From Symbiodinium microadriaticum (lineage: Eukaryota; Sar; Dinophyceae; Suessiales; Symbiodiniaceae), in the NCBI GenBank assembly GCA_001939145.1, contig LSRX01000414.1, positions 306,508-370,507 of the forward strand: a stretch of DNA of 64,000 bases. Reading direction: 5' to 3'. The first letter of the stretch is position 1. Each line of letters opens with the position of its first letter. Under the pieces are notes generated by a model that saw only the letters and a list, made by a program, of their open reading frames with translations, made no database searches and was not told the DNA's origin. This document shows positions 63,616 to 64,000 of the stretch, piece after piece. The translations under genes were made by a program, and so were the position numbers.

Positions 63616-63671
63616 GTATGTAGAGGTCTATGATGAAATTGAACAGCATGTGGATGAAGAAGTTGTAAGTA
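27434..63671 (-). CDS. Unidentified minus-strand multi-exon gene or genes
   Basis: About 55 minus-strand exon candidates lie in this span, each with an AG acceptor, a GT, GC or GA donor and an open frame rich in codons ending in G or C. I recognise no domain. Content is mixed: basic Ser/Pro-rich pieces, a few membrane helices, one Cys/Trp-rich extracellular-looking exon and a coiled-coil-like exon near the right edge. They may form a long N-terminus of the channel at 1-27006 or one or more upstream genes in the same direction. No convincing start codon, promoter or polyadenylation signal was found. Because G/C-ending codons can make the opposite strand look coding too, some of the individual calls will be wrong. 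Confidence 0.55.
27628..27765. repeat. Telomere-like array (CCCCTAAA)n
   Basis: About 17 units, mainly CCCCTAAA. Confidence 0.9.
27910..28007. repeat. Family 4 foldback element, 98 bp
   Basis: Arms GGTCCATGTACCTTTATAGT and complement ACGATATGGGCACATGGAGCC-like; inner GATACTTTGGCTTTAAAG. Confidence 0.83.
28297..28337 (-). CDS. Exon candidate, 13 codons
   Basis: VAAKPEPYDAYLP, donor GTAAAA, acceptor tcaaaag. Function not recognised. Confidence 0.42.
28602..28642 (-). CDS. Exon candidate, 13 codons
   Basis: VHLARLLSLRAAR between tgaattcag and GTGTCA. Basic amphipathic helix; no family recognised. Confidence 0.42.
28690..29215. repeat. Low-complexity TACTAT/TGTATT tract
   Basis: About 0.5 kb built from diverged TACTATG and TTGTATTA words; no gene seen. 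Confidence 0.75.
29268..29390. repeat. (ACAT)n microsatellite
   Basis: ACAT and ACAC repeats. Confidence 0.95.
30055..30270. repeat. 45-bp minisatellite, about five copies
   Basis: Copies of GGTTTACTCCTCAGGGTTTT followed by CGTCTTCGGCC start near 30061, 30107, 30151, 30194 and 30240. The period is a multiple of three and the plus strand is open through all of them. Confidence 0.8.
30997..31026. repeat. Family 5 arm fragment
   Basis: GGGGGCTTTAATAATTGGAA followed by TACGGTTTTG; single arm only. Confidence 0.6.
31441..31498. repeat. (CT)n microsatellite
   Basis: CT repeats with few interruptions. Confidence 0.95.
31988..32099. repeat. Perfect 56-bp tandem duplication
   Basis: Two identical copies, 31988-32043 and 32044-32099, each CTATCTATGATGCTGCGAAA flanked by CCCTAAA units. 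Identity implies a recent event. Confidence 0.95.
32144..32199 (-). CDS. Exon candidate, 18 codons
   Basis: CVHTMRRDSGHAEDFAKR after an accgatag acceptor, donor GTGGGG. It has an internal ATG that could serve as a start, but nothing shows that it does. Confidence 0.45.
32362..32395 (-). CDS. Exon candidate, 10 codons
   Basis: PILLRALATN between cccctgcag and GTAAGC, both close to consensus. The plus strand has a competing frame with its own acceptor at 32350. Confidence 0.42.
33325..33385 (-). CDS. Exon candidate, 20 codons, basic
   Basis: KLRPGKGWGSLRPKRTLTD, donor GTGCCG, acceptor cttcttggag with a pyrimidine tract. A basic, Gly-rich cytosolic-looking stretch. Confidence 0.52.
33398..33494. 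repeat. Telomere-like array (TTTAGGG)n
   Basis: About 13 units, the least degenerate array in the window. Confidence 0.92.
34498..34835. repeat. Degenerate minisatellite of TATCTCTGG units
   Basis: About 25 diverged 9-15 bp units; the last third carries the complement (AGAGATACCAGAG). Both strands stay open but the proteins are repeat-derived. Confidence 0.85.
35044..35115. repeat. CG-rich GCGTCG/TGCGTC minisatellite
   Basis: Repeats of CGTCGCTGCGTGCGTC type within the GC-rich interval 33950-35115. Confidence 0.8.
35431..35520. repeat. Family 3 element, degenerate left arm
   Basis: Right half ends ACCCTAATTTAGAGAACTAC followed by CC. Ends four bases from the splice donor of exon 35525-35585. 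Confidence 0.7.
35525..35585 (-). CDS. Exon candidate, 20 codons
   Basis: DMDFTLVYQAPPEDLRLDHL after a catgttaag acceptor. It joins exon 35654-35726 in phase 0. A family 3 hairpin ends only four bases beyond its donor GTTTGG. Confidence 0.65.
35654..35726 (-). CDS. Exon, 24 codons
   Basis: GINADSALEFSMIQLSKDEM then SIYM, acceptor ttgggtacag, donor GTAAGAGG. Both signals are near consensus and codons are strongly biased. The phase to the next upstream exon (35798-35890) does not match, so that join is unresolved. Confidence 0.68.
35798..35890 (-). CDS. Exon, 30 codons, Lys/Pro-rich
   Basis: SAREFEKKPPKKEPRIAGSI then AVKSQKAPQT, acceptor ttggcctag, donor GTAATGC. A basic linker-like segment. 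A second open frame also reads as basic and Ser-rich. Confidence 0.62.
36077..36586 (-). other. 169-codon open frame, possible exon
   Basis: A long minus-strand frame that includes QKWMYGILAVSLSAAPFWRD and ends near a GTAGCT donor at 36225. Codon bias is mild. It could contain an exon of up to about 60 codons; length alone is weak evidence. Confidence 0.3.
36827..36856. repeat. Family 5 arm fragment
   Basis: GGGGGCCTTAACAATTAGAA followed by CAGGTCC; single arm only. Confidence 0.55.
37039..37076 (-). CDS. Exon candidate, 12 codons
   Basis: FYKGCLSDGDTA between aatgtctgcag and GTAAGAGG, both close to consensus. Confidence 0.58.
37245..37311 (-). CDS. Exon candidate, 22 codons
   Basis: APHAAVPLVQANAFDSRVVE then LPA-like end; nearly all codons end in G or C. 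Acceptor aaaagtag; the donor would be of the GC type. Confidence 0.55.
37705..37770 (-). CDS. Exon candidate, 22 codons, acidic helix
   Basis: IRSEEVAENQEALKEVATWS then PT after a tgtccctgag acceptor. Donor either GA at 37704 or GTGGCC at 37725. Looks like a short helical, possibly coiled-coil segment. Confidence 0.58.
38257..38288 (-). CDS. Exon candidate, 10 codons
   Basis: LLGATNIPAH between gttaagcag and GTGAAG. Short, so weak. Confidence 0.38.
38588..38730. repeat. Telomere-like array split by the 47-bp repeat
   Basis: TTTAGGG units on both sides of the 38645-38689 repeat. Confidence 0.85.
38645..38689. repeat. 47-bp dispersed repeat, copy 2
   Basis: About 80-90% like 163-209. On the minus strand both read LQCG-x-VLA before a possible donor, so a duplicated micro-exon cannot be excluded. 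Confidence 0.72.
38855..38926 (-). CDS. Exon candidate, 23 codons, Arg-rich
   Basis: In the phase left by exon 38969-39074 it reads VWPWRAMLLLAAARRRLFVR then RRQ; acceptor atcaaag, donor GTCCTC. Two other frames are open. Confidence 0.5.
38969..39074 (-). CDS. Exon, 35 codons, Ser/Pro-rich
   Basis: LKRPRSPSEAEPAPKTQRLH then QSTSEEQVSWSPKYP. Acceptor ttcctggcag, donor GTAAGACC. A disordered, phosphorylation-prone looking linker. A family 2 hairpin lies about 50 bases upstream of the acceptor. Confidence 0.65.
39123..39208. repeat. Family 2 foldback element, 86 bp, loop inverted
   Basis: Arms CATAGGCCCCTAAGTAGTTC and complement. The loop is the reverse complement of the loop in the other two copies, so the element sits in the opposite orientation. 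Confidence 0.88.
39749..39840 (-). CDS. Exon candidate, 30 codons
   Basis: EAFQRSLPSAGDGPQALEQW then RQPLECLQPR, acceptor accgccag, donor GTGATC. The plus strand is also open with biased codons here, so strand rests on the splice signals and the neighbours. Confidence 0.52.
40233..40291 (-). CDS. Exon candidate, 19 codons
   Basis: WSSDAFVEELKEQPRELTK after cttacagcag; donor GC. Charged helix. Confidence 0.58.
41357..41442 (-). CDS. Exon, 28 codons
   Basis: IQIQNRGAKLRAAEFVGTSE then GISESQSK, acceptor gagacctag, donor GTTCGG. Strong codon bias. Confidence 0.62.
41470..41565. repeat. (ATGT)n and (CA)n microsatellites
   Basis: AT run, eight ATGT units, then CA units, upstream of exon 41357-41442 on the minus strand. 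Confidence 0.95.
41983..42015 (-). CDS. Exon candidate, 11 codons
   Basis: AITKTEDEGTR after the pyrimidine-rich acceptor cgcttctctttggag; donor GTATCC. Phase 0-0. Confidence 0.55.
42541..42612 (-). CDS. Exon, 24 codons, Cys-containing
   Basis: AADNSPLPPEGLQSCLDAVC then CLAC between aaactgag and GTATCAGG. Four cysteines in the second half. Confidence 0.6.
43195..43395. repeat. Telomere-like array (CCCTAAA)n, degenerate
   Basis: About 20 CCCTAAA-type units, followed at 43475 by TTTAGGG in reverse. Confidence 0.88.
43802..43858 (-). CDS. Exon candidate, 19 codons
   Basis: VNRILAPALAESDVGTLYE after gcttgttag; GC donor. The plus strand has a longer open frame over the same bases (43703-43951), so the strand is uncertain. 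Confidence 0.42.
44583..44658 (-). CDS. Exon, 25 codons
   Basis: DGSDAAFAQKDLEKLTMQSD then RKLGM, acceptor ctctttcgag, donor GTGTTT. Strong codon bias and a soluble, helical look. Confidence 0.65.
45034..45107. repeat. Family 3 element, rearranged centre
   Basis: Outer arms GTGGGTAGTTCTCTA and TAGAGAACTATTCAT are kept; the inner order is changed. Confidence 0.7.
45140..45175 (-). CDS. Exon candidate, 12 hydrophobic codons
   Basis: DCYLWLFLSCCF after gcactcgcag, GC donor. Could be part of a membrane segment or a chance frame opposite a purine-rich tract. Confidence 0.33.
45563..45653 (-). CDS. Exon, 30 codons
   Basis: DRVELKTYPEVSKESLRPCL then FSLKMSKALM; donor GTGAGT is consensus, acceptor gcatttag. 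Confidence 0.65.
46019..46060 (-). CDS. Exon candidate, 14 codons
   Basis: LAARVCRSWSLASQ between gctgccaag and a GC donor (gccaag). Almost all codons end in G, C or A. Confidence 0.5.
46102..46255. repeat. Family 5 foldback element expanded by AT, T and G runs
   Basis: Arms AGGGCCTTAATAATTAGAAT and complement. Inside are a duplicated arm piece, two (AT)n runs, 12 T and 11 G. Confidence 0.8.
46675..46772. repeat. (AT)n and (GA)n microsatellites
   Basis: ATAC/AT run, then GAGA runs. Confidence 0.95.
46693..47091 (-). CDS. Open frame with an in-frame 105-bp tandem duplication
   Basis: A minus-strand frame stays open for 132 codons and holds two copies of an L-x-A-V-V-P-H-C-G-E motif followed by NRYRA, 35 residues apart, because the DNA is tandemly duplicated (46842-46891 and 46947-46995). 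The last third is microsatellite. Codon bias is weaker than in the exons. It may be exon, or duplicated intron DNA that happens to stay open. Confidence 0.35.
   Translation of the reverse strand: MLAWIRDPGRRIEVSCLQEYSRIPMPRLPSYMLDAVVPHCGEFSNRYRALSYISLVSGSSEMPPLYQLNAVVPHCGEELNRYRAACQQKLTRQPYFSFNHLQRNTHISLSLALSLSLIIYIYIYNIYIHTHV
46842..46995. repeat. 105-bp tandem duplication
   Basis: Two copies of a block starting TACCGATTC and containing CTCACCACAATGGGG, 105 bases apart. Confidence 0.85.
47455..47516 (-). CDS. Exon candidate, 20 codons
   Basis: APDTPQLPCRTRLQRFFEAF after gcagccgacag; donor GTATCC. A plus-strand frame ending in a stop at 47554 is also plausible. Confidence 0.52.
47929..48032. 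repeat. Family 4 foldback element, about 104 bp
   Basis: Arms CCTAAGGGTCCATGTATCC and complement; inner TATACTTTGACCCTAAAGTA. Confidence 0.83.
48610..48673 (-). CDS. Exon candidate, 21 codons, Lys-rich
   Basis: NKAEGKKSKKQSLDQGPPGF then L, acceptor agccctgag, GC donor. Basic linker. Confidence 0.52.
48993..49103. repeat. Foldback element, 111 bp
   Basis: GGGTTTCCGAAAAAAGGGGA on the left pairs with CCCCTATTTTCGGAAACTCC on the right; telomere-like units lie in the centre. It ends 10 bases from exon 49114-49183. Confidence 0.78.
49114..49183 (-). CDS. Exon, 23 codons
   Basis: RVPRAIPVCSRSPADQSPRR then SLW between actggtgcag and GTCTGA. Strong codon bias. A palindromic element ends about 10 bases beyond the donor. 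Confidence 0.62.
49628..49712 (-). CDS. Exon candidate, 28 codons
   Basis: VGLCACFPVVSDVWNPGELT then KAYGTLKP, acceptor ctgacttcag, donor GTCTCT. The plus strand is open for 77 codons over the same bases, a serious competitor. Confidence 0.48.
49713..51263. other. Stretch without supported exon
   Basis: Decayed TTTAGGG words, a family 5 element at 50195 and a 121-codon minus frame (50470-50835) without codon bias. I see no gene here. Confidence 0.5.
50195..50297. repeat. Family 5 element
   Basis: GTAGGGGCCTTAATCACTAG on the left, GGTAATTATTCAAGCTTCTA on the right, inner GGGTTTTGGGCTCC and an ATATAGTTATAA core. Confidence 0.7.
51264..51322 (-). CDS. Exon, 19 codons
   Basis: AILHATPEWWELRAAVLKA, acceptor ttgagttaag, donor GTGAAT. 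Strong codon bias and a helical look. Confidence 0.62.
51943..51978 (-). CDS. Exon candidate, 11 codons
   Basis: RYLHGLVDGLP after tttgtggaag with a GC donor (gccctgc). Confidence 0.48.
52068..52123 (-). CDS. Exon candidate: membrane helix
   Basis: GWGFGVLVAVGAFIVLGG, acceptor gggctaag, donor GTAAGTTC (consensus). A hydrophobic run long enough for one helix. Confidence 0.5.
52905..52952 (-). CDS. Exon, 15 codons
   Basis: SQAVWESIGMMRDII between gcaaccaag and GTAAGAAG. Confidence 0.6.
53235..53268 (-). CDS. Exon candidate, 11 codons
   Basis: IASTELRSLAF after gtggttgtag; GA donor (gatgac). Lies opposite a 112-codon plus-strand open frame. Confidence 0.45.
53825..53892 (-). CDS. Exon, 22 codons
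   Basis: VNWHDCTDLSHQLQKAAPSC then GW, acceptor gctctttcag, donor GTGGCA. Two Cys; strong codon bias. Confidence 0.63.
54476..54528 (-). CDS. Exon candidate, 17 codons
   Basis: LTARFVASEVASAKTST after atcatgaaag; GC donor. Confidence 0.52.
54578..54835. repeat. Degenerate (GATA/GATC)n tract
   Basis: Diverged GATAGATCGAT words over about 250 bp. Confidence 0.8.
54895..55015 (-). CDS. Exon, up to 40 codons
   Basis: The frame includes FEQRRMVVSQDESSLELTVA then ASDPFTLASTCTTGPGG. Acceptor either cggcctggag (55016) or tatctcag (54975); donor GTTTGC. Strong codon bias, Ser/Thr-rich. Confidence 0.6.
55065..55104 (-). CDS. Exon candidate, 13 codons
   Basis: SEVPRLSSSSTPG between the strong acceptor ggcacattttcag and GTCTGA. 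Confidence 0.5.
55167..55242 (-). CDS. Exon, 25 codons
   Basis: RHALSMKHDVEQLYTDTERV then DCKMK, acceptor gttccggtag, donor GTTTCA. Confidence 0.63.
55483..55535 (-). CDS. Exon candidate, 17 codons
   Basis: RRFLEGSNKEPGSFVAS between tggggactag and GTATAG. Confidence 0.5.
55776..55834 (-). CDS. Exon, 19 codons
   Basis: AKFLAFDQARQLRFEVSSA, donor GTAAGGCG, acceptor tttggggag. A family 3 element lies 12 bases upstream of the exon on the transcript. Confidence 0.62.
55847..55913. repeat. Family 3 element, left arm missing
   Basis: Starts at the TACGGCACCCTTA block and runs through CCCTAATTTAGAGAGCTACC to CATAC. It begins 12 bases from exon 55776-55834. Confidence 0.7.
56868..56934 (-). CDS. 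Exon candidate, 22 codons
   Basis: Acceptor aaccacaag, donor GTATAT. Two frames are open: ILKTKRTVKVFWASLPSSSG, or an acidic-to-hydrophobic DEEDRESILGLAAFFFW. Which is used is unknown. Confidence 0.48.
56991..57049 (-). CDS. Exon, 19 codons
   Basis: PRRSSLVANIGPLGSWRPM after the good acceptor acttcttgccag, donor GTGGCG. Nearly all codons end in G or C. Confidence 0.62.
57232..57262. repeat. (GA)n microsatellite
   Basis: GAGAGA run. Confidence 0.95.
57312..57366 (-). CDS. Exon, 18 codons
   Basis: AERLDANVNFMLEDALKI after the strong acceptor tctttcactgctcag; a GA donor follows. Confidence 0.6.
57584..57670 (-). CDS. Exon, 28 codons, Arg-rich
   Basis: LKGGPARRSRRGAQPFRCDP then DGNVSLRT, acceptor cacatcttag, donor GTCTCA. 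The DPDGNVSL string resembles an EF-hand loop but the rest of the motif is missing. Confidence 0.6.
57893..57943 (-). CDS. Exon candidate, 17 codons
   Basis: ERTGERVCGTGTAPDLA between ggtcggtag and GTAGAG, phase 0-0. Confidence 0.5.
57992..58069 (-). CDS. Exon, 25 codons
   Basis: SANLGVPGLQQLTAFPWQMG then RRLVP after the strong acceptor acaccttccttgtag; donor GTGTTG. Confidence 0.6.
58103..58155 (-). CDS. Exon candidate, 17 codons
   Basis: ARCSHEASASSELKSLQ after gcgtccgaag with a GC donor. Ser-rich. Confidence 0.42.
58626..58727. repeat. Family 5 foldback element, 102 bp
   Basis: ACGGGGCCTAAATGAGTAAG on the left pairs with AATTATTCAGACCCCTATA on the right; core TATAATTATAGTATATTGGG. Confidence 0.72.
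58776..58938. repeat. Compound foldback element, 163 bp
   Basis: Arms CAGAGGCTCCAAAACCCCTT and complement, then a second arm pair CTTAATTAAGG. The centre has three copies of a unit ATATTAGGGATCCT. Confidence 0.82.
59027..59058 (-). CDS. Exon candidate, 10 codons
   Basis: SSRAAANILA between the strong acceptor gattccctttcag and GTAGTC. Confidence 0.5.
59177..59235 (-). CDS. Exon, 19 codons
   Basis: EELVRRLPRLLPLDPGKRE, acceptor aaagcctcag, donor GTTCTG. A stop lies two codons past the donor, so it could also be a terminal exon. Confidence 0.58.
59282..59444 (-). CDS. Exon, 54 codons, with a membrane helix
   Basis: One of the longest exons: a Ser-rich start (YGSPDLGSEYSGSKKSRAFS) then a hydrophobic stretch, MSIVFAAATTVGTVLFGVNV, and TVTVINL. 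Acceptor gttcacag, donor GTAGAC. One transmembrane segment is likely; the family is not recognised. Confidence 0.65.
59942..60006 (-). CDS. Exon, 21 codons
   Basis: SEVERNGPKLLSRVYAWLRR then R, acceptor agaccctag, donor GTGGGG. Strong codon bias; basic helix. Confidence 0.62.
60055..60122. repeat. Foldback element, 68 bp
   Basis: GCTTCCAGGGACCTAATTAT pairs with AACTATAGGGTCCTTGGAAGC-like right arm, centre GGCTCTAGGGCCC. Confidence 0.8.
60161..60382 (+). CDS. Plus-strand 73-codon open frame with a signal-peptide-like start
   Basis: It begins ATG and reads MASSIGLSLYIPAILLLQLS then FACKVAKLEDPW, an apparent signal peptide or membrane anchor, and ends at TAG. A GTGGCA donor after FACK would make it a first coding exon instead. 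It lies in a minus-strand intron. No homology recognised. Confidence 0.3.
   Translation: MASSIGLSLYIPAILLLQLSFACKVAKLEDPWALGSSARQDSRQNENWDLQLLPSCDTRSIQHEIKRYCCLRS
60537..60637. repeat. Family 4 foldback element, 101 bp
   Basis: Arms CCAAAGGCTCCATGTACC and complement; inner GTATATACTTAGACCGTAAA. Between exons 59942-60006 and 60667-60776. Confidence 0.85.
60667..60776 (-). CDS. Exon, 36 codons, Cys/Trp-rich
   Basis: RWSCFDEGFCAAMIRDPDEP then RDVNYMGNSENWCNKG, acceptor aacaagcag, donor GTGCCC. Three Cys and two Trp in an acidic context suggest a small disulfide-bonded extracellular module. A family 4 hairpin ends 29 bases past the donor. Confidence 0.7.
61165..61229 (-). CDS. Exon, 21 codons
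   Basis: LPRHWPQDMLALSEALAVCF then R between gggtgtctcag and GTTTAG. Confidence 0.6.
61430..61490 (-). CDS. Exon, 20 codons
   Basis: SKGAQIYTRKVAKYEAFGDK after cccattaag, donor GTACAT. The frame stays open beyond the donor, so the exon may be longer. Confidence 0.63.
61620..61668 (-). CDS. Exon candidate, 15 codons
   Basis: PWAIASRFEAPTWRS after gtgacttaaag, donor GTACAG. Confidence 0.52.
62011..62120. repeat. Foldback element, 110 bp
   Basis: CTTGGGGGTTCATGGGTAAT pairs with TACCCATGAACCTCCAAG; inner ATAAGTGGGGTTATAAG also has a partner. Confidence 0.83.
62183..62238 (-). CDS. Exon candidate, 18 codons
   Basis: KVLRLPASDSGPLDTRWA between atgctagcag and GTTCTC. Confidence 0.5.
62286..62346 (-). 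CDS. Exon candidate, 20 codons
   Basis: GRPPRKPSESMKPEPEFHAN after the strong acceptor attgcttgctacgcag, donor GTGGAA. The GRP-x-RKP start is reminiscent of an AT-hook but too short to call. Confidence 0.5.
62528..62597 (-). CDS. Exon, 23 codons
   Basis: DPRGEQMLSQGFLGNMFKRL then PQL, acceptor tttgctacgag, GA donor (or a stop two bases on). Confidence 0.58.
62706..62763 (-). CDS. Exon, 19 codons
   Basis: GVAWLSDGSERQEPESTRT between tgctctaaag and GTAGAT. Confidence 0.58.
62851..62902 (-). CDS. Exon candidate, 17 codons
   Basis: HRHLALQGFLVIDNDVP after the strong acceptor gatttcttctacag, donor GTCAGG. The plus strand has a competing exon with a ttcctgacag acceptor over the same bases. Confidence 0.5.
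63240..63345. repeat. Degenerate CCCTAAA/CCCCAAA tract
   Basis: Decayed telomere-like units next to the coiled-coil exon. Confidence 0.75.
63347..63427 (-). CDS. Exon, 26 codons, coiled-coil-like
   Basis: SKQLEERLSSGAELEQLELR then GDRLHF after gaaaacttcag; GA donor (gaccgg). Leu-spaced, highly charged. Confidence 0.62.
   Translation of the reverse strand, partial: VQATGGAPLLWCRVGTAGVAGRPAAF
63484..63620. repeat. (ACAT)n microsatellite
   Basis: More than 30 ACAT units with an ATAT and two ACAC breaks. Confidence 0.95.
63612..63671 (-). CDS. Exon candidate: membrane helix
   Basis: TYNFFIHMLFNFIIDLYIH, acceptor acacatcaag, donor GTATGT from the neighbouring microsatellite. Codons mostly end in C. 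A plus-strand exon overlaps it (63626-63664). Confidence 0.42.
63626..63664 (+). CDS. Plus-strand exon candidate, 13 codons
   Basis: VYDEIEQHVDEEV between atgtagag and the consensus donor GTAAGTAC. Codons are A/T-rich, unlike the other exons. Confidence 0.3.
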
Positions 63672-64000
63672 CTTGATGTGTGTACATGCACATGTATGCA
63701 TACATATGTTTAAAGGCCATCACGATGAGTTACTGGCCTTCATGGGTCTAGGGTTGCGGGTGCTTGACCTGAACAAGGGCCTTGAGGGCCGTTAGAGCTG
63801 AGATGTTTGGTCTGACTGGTACATAGACCTTTTCATAATCCGAGATGATGGAGCTTAGGGTATGGTATGCTTTATCTATTCACAGACACTGCGTGCTGCA
63901 CTATGACTCATACTTTGGGGTACTGCTTGGTACTCAAACCTGATAAGCGTGGCGAGGAAGGGCAGGAAAATGGATGGAGTCTGGGTTGAGTCACACTTGT

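Noticed and set aside
1-64000. LTR, LINE or other retroelement coding regions
   Set aside because: No reverse transcriptase, integrase, protease or capsid motif was recognised in any frame, and no long terminal repeats were seen.
1-64000. Eimeria or another coccidian as the source
   Set aside because: Coccidian genomes also carry dispersed TTTAGGG-type repeats, but there are no CAG-repeat exons here, exons are tiny, and GA/GC intron starts point to a dinoflagellate. The alternative is not fully excluded.

Overview
The window looks like an intergenic repeat field at first: no open reading frame exceeds about 210 codons and everything is peppered with TTTAGGG/CCCTAAA heptamers. Read for splice sites and G/C-ending codons, it is instead the inside of one or more very long, intron-dominated eukaryotic genes, nearly all on the minus strand. 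The best reading is a dinoflagellate nuclear genome. The reasons are TTTAGGG telomere-type repeats, one-directional coding, very small exons (about 30-170 bases) in introns of up to 3.6 kb, and intron starts of the GA and GC type beside GT. Three non-GT starts (two GA, one GC) are fixed by protein-family constraints rather than by guesswork. Species is not determinable from the sequence alone.

Region 1 (left edge to 27.0 kb, minus strand) is a polycystin (PKD2/TRPP-like) cation-channel gene. In transcript order I see the S1 helix (26.9-27.0 kb), the start of the extracellular polycystin domain (24.9 kb), more ectodomain exons (21.3 to 16.3 kb), a possible S2 (16.0 kb), the S2-S3 loop and the WN-x-x-D signature (15.2, 14.4 and 13.4 kb, joined across a GC-AG intron), the S3-S4 linker (12.0 and 9.7 kb), S4 (7.55 kb), the S4-S5 linker with S5 (7.2 kb, joined across a GA-AG intron), the pore region (5.5 and 3.1 kb), S6 (2.2 kb) and the first cytosolic C-terminal exon (134 down), after which the gene leaves the window. 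Reading phase is continuous across S1 to the next four exons, and across S2 to S5; a few ectodomain joins and one short pore piece are unresolved.

Region 2 (27.4-63.7 kb) carries about 55 further minus-strand exon candidates with good splice signals and coding-like codon use but no domain I can name. They may be a long N-terminal extension of the channel or one or more upstream genes in the same direction. They include a Cys/Trp-rich ectodomain-like exon (60.7 kb), two or three membrane-helix exons (52.1, 59.3, 63.6 kb) and several basic, Ser/Pro-rich ones.

The introns are filled with short degenerate telomere-like tracts in both orientations, microsatellites and minisatellites, and at least five families of 60-110 bp near-perfect palindromes (MITE- or introner-like foldback elements), which recur every few kb and sometimes sit within 5-40 bp of a splice site. 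A few exon-like segments lie on the plus strand, the most striking being a second WN-motif polycystin S3-like piece at 9.2 kb inside an intron of the minus-strand channel. No tRNA, rRNA, CRISPR, bacterial-type operon or retroelement coding region was recognised. All exon limits are read by eye and have no transcript support.
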